The notes below the pieces were generated by a model that made no database searches, was not told where the DNA came from, and was given only the letters and a program-made list of their open reading frames with translations. Below are positions 34,880-46,172 of a stretch of 64,000 nt of DNA, in pieces (within the stretch, counting starts at the first letter, position 1; the number at the start of each line of letters is the position of its first letter). Location: the NCBI RefSeq assembly GCF_905220565.1, contig NC_059402.1, positions 10,293,501 through 10,357,500 of the forward strand, written 5' to 3'. The translations under genes and the position numbers were made by a program. This stretch comes from Melitaea cinxia (Eukaryota > Arthropoda > Insecta > Lepidoptera > Nymphalidae).

Positions 34880-37800
34880 AACGTTTATTGAACTAGCTCA
34901 CGATACGTAGTTTATACTTACATTCTCGTGAACTTGTAAATAAAAGTGTTTTAGTGCTTCTTAGAACGATCGAGGCATTGGCTGTGTGTGACTTGTGCAT
35001 AAATAAAATAAAATAACTCTTAAACTGGCATTCCTTTGTCTTTTTGTTGTTGTTTGTTAACTTTTAATAAACATTAAAAAGAAAAGTATTATAAAGTTGC
35101 GTACTGGTTGTAACATCGGCTGTTGAGTGTATTGAAGTATACTTACGAATTTAACATGACCCGCAAGTGTAATTCTAAGCCCCGAGTCACGCCCCCCCCT
35201 GCGCGCTGGACCTGTCGCTTGTGCCGTGTACCGCAAGGTCAAGTCTGCTGCTGGCACCGAGTCAGTCAGGCTGAGGAAATGAAACTTCTACTATTAGAAC
35301 TCTCGACAGTCGCGAAGGAGATGGCTTCTTTTAGAGTAGTAATAGTTCGATTAAATGAAAGCATGGTAGAATTTAATAGAAGGGTTGACACAGTGTAGGA
35401 ACGTGTGACATCTTCGGAGGCAAGATTCGATGTCCAATGTCAAGCGCGATGTGACGTGTCCGTAACCGAAGGAGATGATCAGAAATTAAGAGAGGAATTA
35501 AACGAGCAAGAAGATGAACAATCGATGTTAATCAATGATGTCATAATTGCTGGCGTACTCGAGACCGGTGGTGAAAATGTTATACATCTGACGCAGGCAA
35601 TATCGAGCAAGTTGGGCATCACGTAGTTAGTGCCGAGCGTGCTGGTCCGCGTCGCTTAATGACGGCGGGTGAGGACCGTCGTCGTCGCCCGTGCCTGGTT
35701 ATAGTTCGGCTGGTGTGACGAGTGCTGCGCGACGACATTATAAAGGCGGCGCGAGTTCGGCGCGGTACGGATACTTCTAGCGTGGCGGGAACCCGTCTCG
35801 GATTTATGTCAACGAAAATTTAACTCATGTCAACCGTCTTCTATTTTATAAGGCGAGGGAAGAAGGTAAACGGCGGGGCTGGCGATACATTTGGACTCGG
35901 AACGGGAGAATATACGTGCGTCGGGGGGATGGAGACAACAGTGCAACGGATACGAACGGAAAAAGACATTAACAATATTTTTTTGTATAAATTGAGTTTG
36001 TATATAGAGCGCTTGTTCAAAATTTCAAAGTATCATTTCGGAAACTGCGTTGTATTAAGTTTAATAAAACTAAATACAATTTAAATATATTTGTTTGAAT
36101 TAGATAAAGGATTTCCGGTCATAATTTTATTACATACAGTGTTTAATTGAATTTATTACACGGCACACAGTAAATGCAATGGTTCTTTGTGTTATTCAAT
36201 ACCAGATTGAAAATGTGCAATGTAGTTGGCGGTGTTGCGTCCCCATATGTCTATACAGCGAGATTAATAATATAGGTATCTAAAGGTTGGTATCATTCTT
36301 TTTATAGCCGTGTCGTGTAACCATTATGTTGTGTTTGTTAATTTACTTTACAAACAACATGTATTTTATCGTATAAGTAACTAGAATTTGTATATACATG
36401 TATACGAGTATTTATTTGTGTATCTGTGTTACTATCTATGTACCTATATGAATATATTTTTACATTTGTTTCTATATTTTATTATCCCTATTGTGTGTAT
36501 AAATGGTTAAATTAGTTAAAATTGCATTAGGTTTATTTAACCCAGGATCGCTTGGCTCTCACCATGAGTAGTTTGTTGTGCTAATAGAACATCATACGGT
36601 TGATATAATTGCAATCAATGAAACCTGATTACACCCAGGTGAGACGGCAGAGCTTTTCGTCTTTCTAGTTATCGATTGCGTCATATGCCGCAGCCAACAG
36701 AACTAAGATTACTAAGATCGAGAGTTGGTGGCGTAAAGGTTTTTATATAAAACATAGTTTATCTGTGCATACGCTTGTGCATCGCGTGATTACAATAAAA
36801 TTAAATCATAAAACGATTATGCGGCTAAACGGCTAATACTACAGCATTTCTCGATGCTTTGTCTGACGCCATTAGTTCTCTGCCCTATTATTGATAATAT
36901 ATATTTGTTGGGGGATTTTAATATAAATTACCTAAAAAATCATGACCCAACACATTTTAGGGCTAACAGCGAGGCTTCGATAGACCTATTCTGTTCTAAT
37001 GCAAGGATTGACTGTCTTAAGGTGGAATGCGTGGCGGAGTTGGTGGGCATGCTTTTATTTGGGGAATTAAATGTTGTCAAATATAAAATACCAAAAACCA
37101 TAATTAGGTACCGTTAATTAAACAATATAGATCCGGAACAGTTGGCCATCAAAACAGGTCTACTTAGTTGACTGAAAGTGAGTCTTGGAGATTGATGATA
37201 TAAATCCCATGATGGCAGTGTTCGCCGCGGACTTGCTGTAGGTATTTGACGAAGTTGATTCGTATAGGACCGTTTCGTTTAAGGAAAAGTTACTATCTAC
37301 AAAAGATACTATCGACAATATATTATGCGCTCAGGACGTTGGGGGAGGTACAATTCTTGTACTGTTGGACTTTTCTCGTGCGTTTAATACGATAAACAGG
37401 AAACTGGTTGTGGCTAAATATTACGCATTCAACGCTAAAACTATAAAATGGTTCGCTAGTTACCTACAAAATAGGAAACAGATAGTTGAAATCAATAATG
37501 ACGATGGATCAAGAAACCTTCAGAGTTCAGACTGTTGTTCGGTAAGTAGGAGCGTACCACAAGGGTCGATCTTAGGGCTAATATTTTTGCTTTGTACTGT
37601 GCCAACATAATAATTCATATAAAAAAATGTAAATATCATATATATGCTGACGATATACAGATGTATATTTCGTTTAAACAATCGGAAGCTAGTGTGGTTA
37701 TACAGAAGTTAAATTACGATTTCGGCTGCATCTCAAGGTAGACAGAATCTCATGGTCGTGTATTAAATCCGGGCAAAACGAAATATATGATATTAGTTAC

Positions 37801-38020
37801 AAAAAATCAGTAATTTAAATCCATTTATGCACATAATTATAGAACGCGTTACAGAGGTTCGTAATCTAGGCTTAGTGATTGATGAGGGATTAAGGTTTGA
37901 AGGGCATATCATGAATACAGCTCGTAATTGTTTTTATATGTTAAAAGTCTTGTATCAGATAAGAAACGTTCTTAGTAAGGATATGCGAGTGAAGTTGAAA
38001 GACTAAAATAATTTAAAATA
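34880..38020 (+). mobile_element. CR1-like LINE with ORF1 and ORF2 remnants
   Basis: ORF1 remnant at 35120-36080: a basic Cys-containing start (CRLCRVPQGQVCCWH), a coiled-coil region (LLLELSTVAKEMASFR) and an IIAGVLETGGENV block. ORF2 remnants: IIAINETWLHPGE (about 36610) and LLGDFNINYLK (36910) from the AP endonuclease; then RT boxes LLDFSRAFNTINR (37360), VPQGSILG (37555), YADDIQMY (37645) and NLGLVIDEG (37865). Stops and frameshifts between blocks show it is inactive. Much endonuclease-to-RT sequence is deleted near 37120-37340. Confidence 0.8.
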
Positions 38021-38089
38021 TAATTTAGAGTAGCTAGCTAAGTCGAAAGTTGTATCTTTTAACCGCAACGACGCATGTCTAGTTTTACG

Positions 38090-38325
38090 ATTTTTAGAAA
38101 TATAAATAAATAATAGAGCATAATATAATATAATGTTCCGGCCAATCGCTAAAAGGGCTGAACCGATTTTGACGGGACTTTCACTGGCAGATAGTTCATG
38201 TAATAAGGAGTAAATTAGGCTACTTTTATTTTTGAAATTAATTTATTTTATTAGTCTGCGAACTGAACCATAACTTTTTGTTAAATTCCATGCAGACTAA
38301 GTCGTGGGCACAGCTAGTTAATAAT
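38090..38325 (+). mobile_element. Helitron-like 3' end
   Basis: Second copy of the 4840-5025 fragment (ACCGATTTTGACGGGACTTT, CTACTTTTATTTT, then a degraded GC hairpin and CTAG). Confidence 0.6.
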
Positions 38326-38504
38326 AATATTATTATAATCCTTACTAAGCACTAGAGCTCGAATAATAATGAATGCTTAAAATGATTATCTACCCTTTTT
38401 ATACAATTTTACCGATGTGTCAAATCAGAGCTAATTATTGATTTATTTATAATATCACACGAATGTATTTATAAATAAGAATATTAAATATTGATTTAAT
38501 AATT

Positions 38505-38850
38505 ATGCTCTGTGGCTACGGCACTAAAGAATTTAGCCACCCCCTCTCTTCCCGTGGGTGTCGTAAGAGGCGACTAAGGGATAACAAGGTTCCACAACCA
38601 CCTTGGAACTTCAGAAGCCGACCGATGGCGGGATAACCATCCAACTGCTAGCTTTGAAATACACAGGCCGAAGACGGGCAGCAGCGTCTTCGGTGCGACA
38701 AAGCCAGTACTGCGGTCACCAACCCGCCGGCCCAGCGTTGTGACTATGGGCAAAACACATGAGTTCCCGTTATTTTTGGCTTAAACTTGTGGAGGCCTAT
38801 TTCCAGCAGTGGACTTCATAGGCTGTACTGATGATGATGAATGATGAAAT
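38505..38850 (+). mobile_element. RTE-tailed SINE-like repeat, copy 2
   Basis: Forward copy of the 19020-19350 repeat: GGCTACGGCACTAAAGAATT, CTCTTCCCGTGGGTGTCGTA, GCCGACCGATGGCGGGATAA, ending GGAGGCCTATTTCCAGCAG and a (GAT)n tail. Confidence 0.85.
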
Positions 38851-39374
38851 TATTACATGTATAAACTAAGCTATATCATAACAATTAATATGAACTACGT
38901 CATAACCGTTGGGCGACTATTGAATACTTGATAACTAATGTTATAAATGCGAAAGTAACTCTATCTGTCGTGCTTTGAGGTGTGTGAGGTACTAGCTGAC
39001 AAACTTTCCATTCCACCGAGATTCATCTAGCTGACATTAATTTTCATTTATAGTTCCACATAAACTATGACCAGGTAATTTTTTAGATGAGAGGAAATCA
39101 TTGATTTTTTTTTATTTACACGTTCAAGCATCCAGCCCACATATAATCCACAATGTTATATGGTCGGCTTGCTTTATTTTTCCTTCAGATTCGATATGAC
39201 TAAAAAAAATTTTTTTCTCCATGCGTGGAATGCTGCCAGTGCCCACCCCACGCACGGAGTCGCAGTTAACAGTCGCGAATATTCATAATAAAAATCCCTT
39301 ATGCATTTTACGAAGTTTCTATTGAGAGGAAACGATTGACCGAATCTGTACCTGACTCCCGGACCAATAGTGCT
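38851..39374. other. Spacer without recognised content
   Basis: No ORF motif or repeat ends recognised. Confidence 0.4.
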
Positions 39375-39454
39375 TTAAGGTGGATTTATATTTGACTATC
39401 GTGTCGTGTCGTGTTATGACGTGATGGCTAGCGTTTACATTATTATGTCGTGTT

Positions 39455-39645
39455 TTGACGCTTCAGAACGATATTTTGAATCAATACAGCTGCAGCTCTA
39501 GAAAAGGTCAAACGTTTGAAATGTTCTTGTATGAGTCATCGGATTCTTATTCAGATTTTGAAGAAGATATTCAATTTTTAATGCTCGCAACTCTTTTAAA
39601 AAAAGAAAGAAAGAGAAGGAGATTTTGGATTCATCCAATCAATAT
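39455..39645 (+). pseudogene. Harbinger transposase N-terminal fragment
   Basis: About 64 residues, ending RRRFWIHPINI, resemble the start of HARBI1-like nucleases. The frame then enters the 5' LTR and continues only by chance to 39814. The sequence after the 3' LTR does not continue the transposase, so it was already deleted before the LTR insertion. Confidence 0.65.
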
Positions 39646-39941
39646 TGTTAGAAGAATAGTGAAGAAAGGTCACCGTAAGAGGGACGAGGCGCGTGCGCTG
39701 TGCGCGTTTCAGTTCGAGACGCACTTCGTGAACTGTGAACGTGTTTCGTGTAGGAAACCCTTGTCCGTTTGGAGAGTTAACCTGCCTAATTTTGAATCGA
39801 GTAGTATTTGTTAAAGTTATTTAAACGTTAGCTTTATTTTATTTTTGTAACACATTTGGTTTAGACTCCTGATATAAGTATAAAAGTTTGTAAGTAATTG
39901 TTATTGGATTTTTTATTTCGATTCCACATCTGGTTCCTAAA
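39646..39941 (+). repeat. 5' LTR
   Basis: Begins TGTTAGAAGAATAG and ends GGTTCCTAAA. No difference from the 3' LTR was seen by eye. A primer-binding site is unclear: the nearest TGG after the LTR starts at 39949, seven bases in. Confidence 0.9.
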
Positions 39942-40350
39942 ATCAGAAGTGGGATACGACACTTCACGTAACCTAATCCGCTTTGCGTTCCTGAGATATG
40001 GCAGTTTGACTATTCGAAACATGATTCGAAACACTTAACGAGTTGTTTTTGTTGCGTTCGAACAGAGAATTGTTTTCATGTTCCTTGCCGCTACGTAAGT
40101 AGGTTGAAATCTGCTTGGTTGTATGGTAATGTATACAATACTAAGAACCCTGGTGAGTAAGTTTCAATATTTACGTTTCAATATTTTTAATAGTACGTAC
40201 AGTGATTTTGAATATAATTTTAGAAGATTTTAAATAAATTTGTGAATTGAGAACTAATTTGTTATTACTCTATTGTGCTATTTAGCTACTTACATATTTT
40301 ACTATTTATTTTACTTTTATTTATTGTAATTTACTGTTACAGTAAAGAAA

Positions 40351-41435
40351 ATGTCAAATCAAAATCGTAAAAGTAGAAGTCGCTCTAGAAACCGTAACTC
40401 GCGTCCTGTACACAGTTCTGTACACTCAAGTGACAGTGATTCTGGTTCTAGACGCCGAAAGTATCATTCTAGACGCACTTCAAAACGACATATATCCCCT
40501 AATAACGTGCTAATCGAACAAATGCAACAAATTTTCAGTCGTTTAACTGCATTGGAGGGGCAACGCCGCTCCTCACAGCCGCGGCCATACGAGCCGAGAG
40601 CCGGTGCGTCTGCGCCAACGCCACCACGGCTGCGACCTGTCACCGCACCTGTAGCTGAGTATCAGAGGTCAGCGACGGAAGGCCGAGAGTCTACTATGCC
40701 GTCTTCGCCGGGGCGTCCCGTGAGTGCAATTACGGACCATGACGTCAGCGGGACCGATCGTATAATCGATGCGATACGTTCAATCAACACAACGGTGAGA
40801 TCTAACCAATCTTATTACATATCGAATTTCGATCCTAGTATCCACGATATAGACGCCTGGTGTTAGGAAGTTGACCGTGCTAAGAGTACAAACTATTGGA
40901 ACGATAATGAGTGTCTGTCTCGCATCGGTAACTGTCTTAAAGGGGATGCTAGGACTTGGCTCAATGAATGGGTCACTAACGATCGTAGTTGGAACAATTT
41001 AAAAAAAAAGAGCCGTTGTGCCCTAGGAAACCGGATATTGCAAATATTTTATACGAGGTTATGAATAATGATTCTGATAAATACCCGACATATGCCGATT
41101 ATGCTCGCTGGTCCATATTAAAGTTATGCATACTTAGGGGCTTGAGTGATGAACTTATTTCAGCGATAGTTATACGGGGCATTACGGATCCACAAATTCG
41201 TGTTTCGGCTACCAATGCGAAGTTAATGCCAAATGAGCTTGTAGAATTCTTCTCTATTTATGTCAAATCCTCAACGATTAATAAGAAATCTAGTGACAGC
41301 ACTCGTAATAGCCGTTTTTCTAACTTAAATCATGATGCAAACTTTCGTAGACGTAAATTTGAGGATGGTAAATGTTTTGTATGTGGCCAACGTGGTCATA
41401 CACAGTCTCATTGTTTCAAGAAGTCTGAAATCTAA
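40351..41435 (+). pseudogene. Retrotransposon gag, broken
   Basis: The N-terminal part is very basic and Ser/Arg-rich (SRSRSRNRNSR), followed by a Pro-rich linker and a capsid-like stretch. The frame stops at TAG 40864-40866, continues in frame a little longer, then shifts at an A9 run near 41005. The C-terminal part ends in a CCHC zinc knuckle (CFVCGQRGHTQSHC, C-x2-C-x4-H-x4-C), the nucleocapsid signature. Nonfunctional as it stands. Confidence 0.8.
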
Positions 41436-42049
41436 TGCTATTTATTGGTTGCTGCCGCTGTCGTTCGCATGGTACCCGAGGTGGCTACTGAAAATCAGCG
41501 TGTGAAATTTAGGGATCTTACTATGGTCCCCGTATTTCCACAAGTGCTGAGTGGCCATCCTTTTTGTGACGGTGCACTGCTGTACAGGTGTAAATAACTT
41601 TGGTAGATGAATTTGTTGCTTTTTTTTTATTATTACTCTTTTCGCTTTATTTTTTATTTTAATTCTTTTTTTATTTGATAAAATTTTACTTTTCTTATTT
41701 TAAATCAAATATTTAAATTTTTAGTTACATTTTTACTTAATTTTGACTTTTTTTTTTCTTTTTACTTTTTTAATGTATTTGTGCTCTCATTGTGTTTGTT
41801 GTATGTCTGTAAGCAGTGTATGTGTCTCAAATAAATGTCTTTCTTTCTTTCTTTCTTTCAAAATCATTTCTAATAAAATCAACAACGATGAAAGCAATAA
41901 GAAGGATAGTTCTTCTCTGAGTTTAAATAAATACTAACCTTGAACTTTCCGCAAAAAAAAGGCTCATAAAATTGAAACTTGTTTTGCAAGACTTAAATCA
42001 GATTCTCATTACACGAATAATGTTAACTTCTGCCAGGAAAACTGCCATA

Positions 42050-42450
42050 ATAAACACAAAGATATAGTAGTAGCAGTCATACAGGAAATTCCTGTCGATA
42101 TTCTTATAGATAGCGGTTCAAGTATATCCTTGATTTCTTCATCGTTGCTGAGACATTTCAAAATTGCGCGTAAGCCAGCTTTCAGAGTTTTAAGAGGTAT
42201 AGACGGAAATTGAGTCAACTTATTTTGTCAAGAGTTTAATGAAATAACTTTAGAGGTGGACTTACATGCCGTGTCCCCTGAACTTATGAATACTCCTATT
42301 ATTGTTGGTACCGATGTATTAAACCGCGAAGGTGTTACTTATGTACGTACCCGTGACCAGCAATACCTTACTTATAAGACTCGTCCTACACATGATGTTA
42401 TATGTGTACCACGCCGAGTACGCAGATTCCGATTAAGACGTCTTTAACAG
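42050..42450 (+). pseudogene. Retrotransposon aspartic protease remnant
   Basis: ILIDSGSSISLI (about 42095-42130) is the DSG catalytic motif of a retropepsin. It is followed, after a stop near 42213, by IIVGTDVLNREG, a typical second protease element. The frame is interrupted. Confidence 0.65.
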
Positions 42451-42714
42451 CTGATCAAAATTTAAGTAACCTGTTAGTCCTAATTAAGACATTTTTGAAC
42501 TTTTTTTATCTCTGGGACGGCTACGTCCACAACCGACAGCATGTTAATTAAGATAAATAGTACTATGCTTATTAATTAAAGACCCAATAGCCTTTCTTAT
42601 CCTAGAATTATAAAATATTCACGAAACAATTAAAAATCTTCTTGAAAAGATTATCAATCGATACTCTGAATTGGAATATACGAGTCCTCTATCCTATTAG
42701 TAAAAAAAAAAAAA

Positions 42715-43236
42715 CTGGTCCGACCGCATGTGTGTCGACTATCGTAAACTCAATGAAATTACAGTTAAGGATCGCTTCCCTTTACCGTTGACCGACGATC
42801 ATATTAATCGATGAGATGGAGACAAATTCTTTACCAGTCTCGATATGCCCACAGGATTTCACCTGTGGATAATGCCTCAATACCTCTCACAGGTATATTA
42901 ATAAGGGTAATATTTGAAAATGCCTAGAGTTTAGCAAATGCACCTGTTGTTTACCAGCGGATAACTTCGAAAACTCTTCGCCCATGCCTAGATTCTGGTG
43001 AGGTCCTGGTGTATATCGACGATGTATTTATACTGAGCAATACAATTAATGACCTGTTGACTCTTCGCATGGTGCTTCAAACTTTGACTGATTGTGATTA
43101 TTCTAATAACCTAAAGAAATGCTCTTTTTTGTCCACTAAAGTAGAATATTTGGAACGGACTGTCGGTAAGGGTCAGGTGCAGCCGAGCGAACAGAAGGTG
43201 CAAGTTTTAGTCGAAGCTCGCATGCCAAACTGTTAA
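42715..43236 (+). pseudogene. Retrotransposon RT remnant
   Basis: CVDYRKLNEIT (42735), FPLPL, FTSLDM (about 42835) and VYIDDVFI (about 43010-43030) are RT fingers and palm boxes of Gypsy type. Stops and shifts separate them. The C-terminal RT ends near KCSFL...VEYL; RNase H and integrase are missing. Confidence 0.75.
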
Positions 43237-43515
43237 GCAGCGGGCACATGTGACTGGCAAGTTCGACTCGGGCGACGCAGCCTTGACTATCTTCTATCTG
43301 CGGGCTACTCTGCTTGCCAGCTGCGAGCTTCAGGCGTCGCCGAATCGGGCGATACAACTGCTGACTGTATTCTGTCTGCGGTCTTCTTGAACCGTCATTG
43401 CGTCTCGCGGATGCTGCCGACTAGTGGGTGCCGCAGCGGTTGATTATCTTTGATTTGGAAACACACAAACCCGTATCTACCTGTGCGGGCAAATCTGCTT
43501 GTAAGTTGTGAGCCT

Positions 43516-43716
43516 CATGGTATGCTAACGTCGTGCCTCTGCCATGTGGTTAATTTAAAATGGTACGCTAACGTCGCGCCTCTGCCATTCGTGCGAGCCT
43601 CATGGTATGCTAACGTCGTGCCTATGCCATGTAGGTGAGCTGATGTAAGAAATAAGCTAACGTCGTGCCTATGTTTCTTGCAGTCAGAGATAGCTAACGT
43701 CGTGCTTCCTCTCTGG
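43516..43716 (+). repeat. Array of five hairpins with a shared loop and variable complementary stems
   Basis: The core GCTAACGTCG(T/C)GC occurs five times (starts 43524, 43567, 43609, 43656, 43693). Each core sits in the loop of a hairpin: stem 1 CATGGTA/TGCCATG (43516-43522 with 43540-43546); stem 2 AATGGTA/TGCCATT (43559-43565 with 43583-43589); stem 3 CATGGTAT/ATGCCATG (43601-43608 with 43624-43631); stem 4 TGTAAGAAATA, 11 bp with two T-G wobbles (43644-43654 with 43672-43682); stem 5 CAGAGA/TCTCTG (43685-43690 with 43710-43715). Stems 4 and 5 share no sequence with 1-3 yet remain complementary. Confidence 0.85.
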
Positions 43717-43794
43717 TATTTGTATTTGTATTTGTGATCAACTACGGATCAATGTGTTCTTGGTAATTGCTGATATTCCGATCCGATATGTTTT

Positions 43795-43980
43795 ATGTTC
43801 TCAGGTGCAGACCATGATGACGATATGGAGTCCACGCCTGAGCAAGCTGCTCGGAGCAACAATGCGTCTCGCGAGCCTACTACGGAGCCTGTGCCCTCCT
43901 GCTCGGTGAGCGCCCAACATCAGGAGACACAGGAGCACGAGGACGTCCTCCAGTCAGGAGAGGCCGTGTTAGAAGAATAG
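43795..43980 (+). pseudogene. Acidic pol C-terminal tail ending in the 3' LTR
   Basis: The frame is rich in Glu, Asp, Ser and Gln (ADHDDDMESTPEQAARS, QETQEHEDVLQSGEAV) and stops at TAG 43978-43980, 12 bases into the 3' LTR. Termination just inside the LTR is common for Gypsy pol. A splice-acceptor-like TTCTCAG precedes it at about 43803. Confidence 0.45.
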
Positions 43981-44262
43981 TGAAGAAAGGTCACCGTAAG
44001 AGGGACGAGGCGCGTGCGCTGTGCGCGTTTCAGTTCGAGACGCACTTCGTGAACTGTGAACGTGTTTCGTGTAGGAAACCCTTGTCCGTTTGGAGAGTTA
44101 ACCTGCCTAATTTTGAATCGAGTAGTATTTGTTAAAGTTATTTAAACGTTAGCTTTATTTTATTTTTGTAACACATTTGGTTTAGACTCCTGATATAAGT
44201 ATAAAAGTTTGTAAGTAATTGTTATTGGATTTTTTATTTCGATTCCACATCTGGTTCCTAAA
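43967..44262 (+). repeat. 3' LTR
   Basis: Second copy of the 296-bp LTR, preceded by a short purine-rich stretch (CAGGAGAGG) as a weak polypurine-tract candidate. Confidence 0.9.
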
Positions 44263-44789
44263 AATATATTATATTCTATTGTTTATGTTTTATATTACAA
44301 ATAACATTATATTGTCGTAAAATTTCAATTAAGTCATCCATTTTTAAGAGCCAAATAAAGTATTATTTTACAATTTATGTAAATAAACAAGCGAAGCTGA
44401 TGCGTCATAATACACCAGTCAGTGTTCACATTAATCTGACGTGTCGTGATGGCGCCGTTTCAGCCCCCTACCCGCAACCCGCTTATCTGACGCGAATCTG
44501 GGTCGGTTCTGATGCGACACATCAGAAGCCATCACGACATGACACAACACTTGAATGTAAACGTTGTCATATAAAATGTATGATACCGATTCTGTTCTGA
44601 TGCGACACGACACGACACGTCAGTCAAATATAAATCCGCCTTTACTATCAAGAAAAGATTCAATATCTGGTTTGGATGACTTTCCATATTCAATGATTAA
44701 AGTGACATAATGGTCTTTTAAAATTGTTTCTGAATCGTGGAAAACATAATGTATTTTTCCAATTTTAAAAAGTAACAAACCAATTTAAG

Positions 44790-45115
44790 ATCATAACTCT
44801 TATCCACCTATCTCTCCCACTTCTTGCGTAGGGAAAATATTTGAACACATGATTAAAGTAAGGTTGGATTATTTTGTAGAAATAAATTATTTATTACCTG
44901 ATTATCAACTAGATTTCAGAAGAGGTAAAAGTGCAGTTGAAGGCTTTTTTCATGTGTTGCATATTTGCTCACTCTAAAGTAATCTGTGTATTTCTGGATG
45001 TTGAGTGTGCATTGATAATGTGAACCTGTTTTAATTAATCAGAGTTTTGAGTGAATTAAAAATACCTGGAAAGTTAGTTAAGTTGGAGATTCAACTTTTT
45101 GTATAATTGTATAGG
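44790..45115 (+). mobile_element. LINE RT fragment
   Basis: Plus-strand frames give SYPPISPTSCVGKIFEHMIK and LLPDYQLDFRRGKSAVE, the RT fingers region of a Jockey/CR1 LINE. Only this piece is present. Confidence 0.65.
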
Positions 45116-45229
45116 TAGTAGGCGAGTACTCAAATCAACAACTTTCTCCATAATTTTTTTTACTCTAAGAAAATAACGAGTTTAGGAATTTTTAAAGAAT
45201 AATATATATTTTTTTAAGAATAATAACAA

Positions 45230-45445
45230 CTAGCTGCTTCACGCAGGTTTATCCGCAAAATTTTTGATCCCGTGGGAATGTCAGGAAAAAAGTAGCCTAT
45301 ATGTTATTTCAATTTATTATTAAATAAATAATAATTATTTTCATTTAAATCGGTCGATGTTTTTGCGTGAATGAGTAATAAAAATACACACATATTATGC
45401 TGCATACATATTATTATATCCATCCTCATAAAGTTTCGCATTTAT
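45230..45445 (-). mobile_element. Helitron-like repeat fragment
   Basis: Minus-strand end GATAAACCTGCGTGAAGCAGC then TAGTT, with a body (AAAAAGTAGCCTATATGTTA, ATTTAAATCGGTCGATG) typical of lepidopteran nonautonomous elements. Confidence 0.5.
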
Positions 45446-45534
45446 ATTATTCGTAGGATTAATTTTATATGTAAGAAAAAAAAATCTTATCAAATTAAGG
45501 AATATAGTTTTTTCTTAAATTTTGAATAAAATAC

Positions 45535-45800
45535 GCTTCAGCCTGTCATATCCCACTACTGTGCATAAGCCTCTTTCCCCATGTACGAGAAGGATCAGAG
45601 CTTAATCCACCACGCTGCTCCAATGCGGGTTGGCGGATATATTCCCTACTATGAGTAACGATCGCTATCAGGTGTACATGATTACAACCGGGACCGACGG
45701 CTTAACGTACTCTCCGAGGCACGGTGGGGACGCCCACAACGACTACACAAACAACCAGACCACGGCAAACACCTGTATGGCCAATATATATACATATGTC
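45535..45800 (-). mobile_element. SINE, headless copy
   Basis: Same body as 45828-46090 (GGCCATACAGGTGTTTGCCG start in minus reading; complement of CTCCGAGGCACGGTGGGGA and CCTCTTTCCCCATGTA). It lacks the tRNA-like head. Confidence 0.8.
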
Positions 45801-45827
45801 ATTCTAAACATTTTTGAATACGCTTCA

Positions 45828-46172
45828 GCCTATAATATCCCACTACCGGGCATAGGCCTCTTTCCCCATGTAAGAGAAGGATCAGAGCTTTATAATCCAC
45901 CACGCTGCTCCAATGCGGGTTGGCGAATATATTCCCTACAACGAGTAACGATCGCTATCAGGTGTACATGATAACAACCGGAACCGACGGCTTAACGTGC
46001 TCTCCGAGGCACGGTTGGGAAACCCACAAGGACTGCACAAACACCCAGACCACGGCAAACACCTGTATGGCCAATACAAATGTTTGTCATGAGCGGGGAT
46101 CGAACCCGCAACCGCCAACGCAACAGCTACAATCCATGGCTGTAACCGTTGCTCCAACGCGGCGTCGTTGAA
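45828..46172 (-). mobile_element. tRNA-headed SINE, full copy
   Basis: The body is as in the neighbouring copy. The head on the minus strand (46172-46090) has the B-box GGTTCGATCCC and an A-box-like segment within CGTTGGAGCAACGGTTACAG. Same orientation as the headless copy. Confidence 0.8.

Larger units (their letters stand above)
39646..44262 (+). mobile_element. Ty3/Gypsy-type LTR retrotransposon, recent insertion, defective
   Basis: Two 296-bp LTRs (39646-39941, 43967-44262), no mismatch seen by eye, flanked by a 5-bp TSD aatat (39641-39645, 44263-44267). Interior order: gag with zinc knuckle, protease-like and RT remnants (YIDD), a noncoding hairpin block, an acidic C-terminal tail ending inside the 3' LTR. 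Stops and frameshifts break gag and RT; RNase H and integrase are absent. Such an element would need proteins supplied in trans. Confidence 0.85.
39378..44641 (+). mobile_element. PIF/Harbinger derivative, disrupted by an LTR element
   Basis: The terminal inverted repeats (AGGTGGATTTATATTTGACT at the left; complement of AGGCGGATTTATATTTGACT at the right) are flanked by TTA on both sides (39375-39377 and 44642-44644). Removing the nested LTR element leaves about 640 bp. The left part encodes an N-terminal transposase start (39455 onward: acidic DSYSDFEEDIQFLML, then KKERKRRRFWIHPIN) of the HARBI1 type. No DDE domain follows, so this is an internally deleted copy. Confidence 0.85.

Noticed and set aside
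43450..43638. 62-codon frame with internal peptide repeats
   Set aside because: The repeats follow from the hairpin array; no coding signal, and the frame is lost at hairpin 4.
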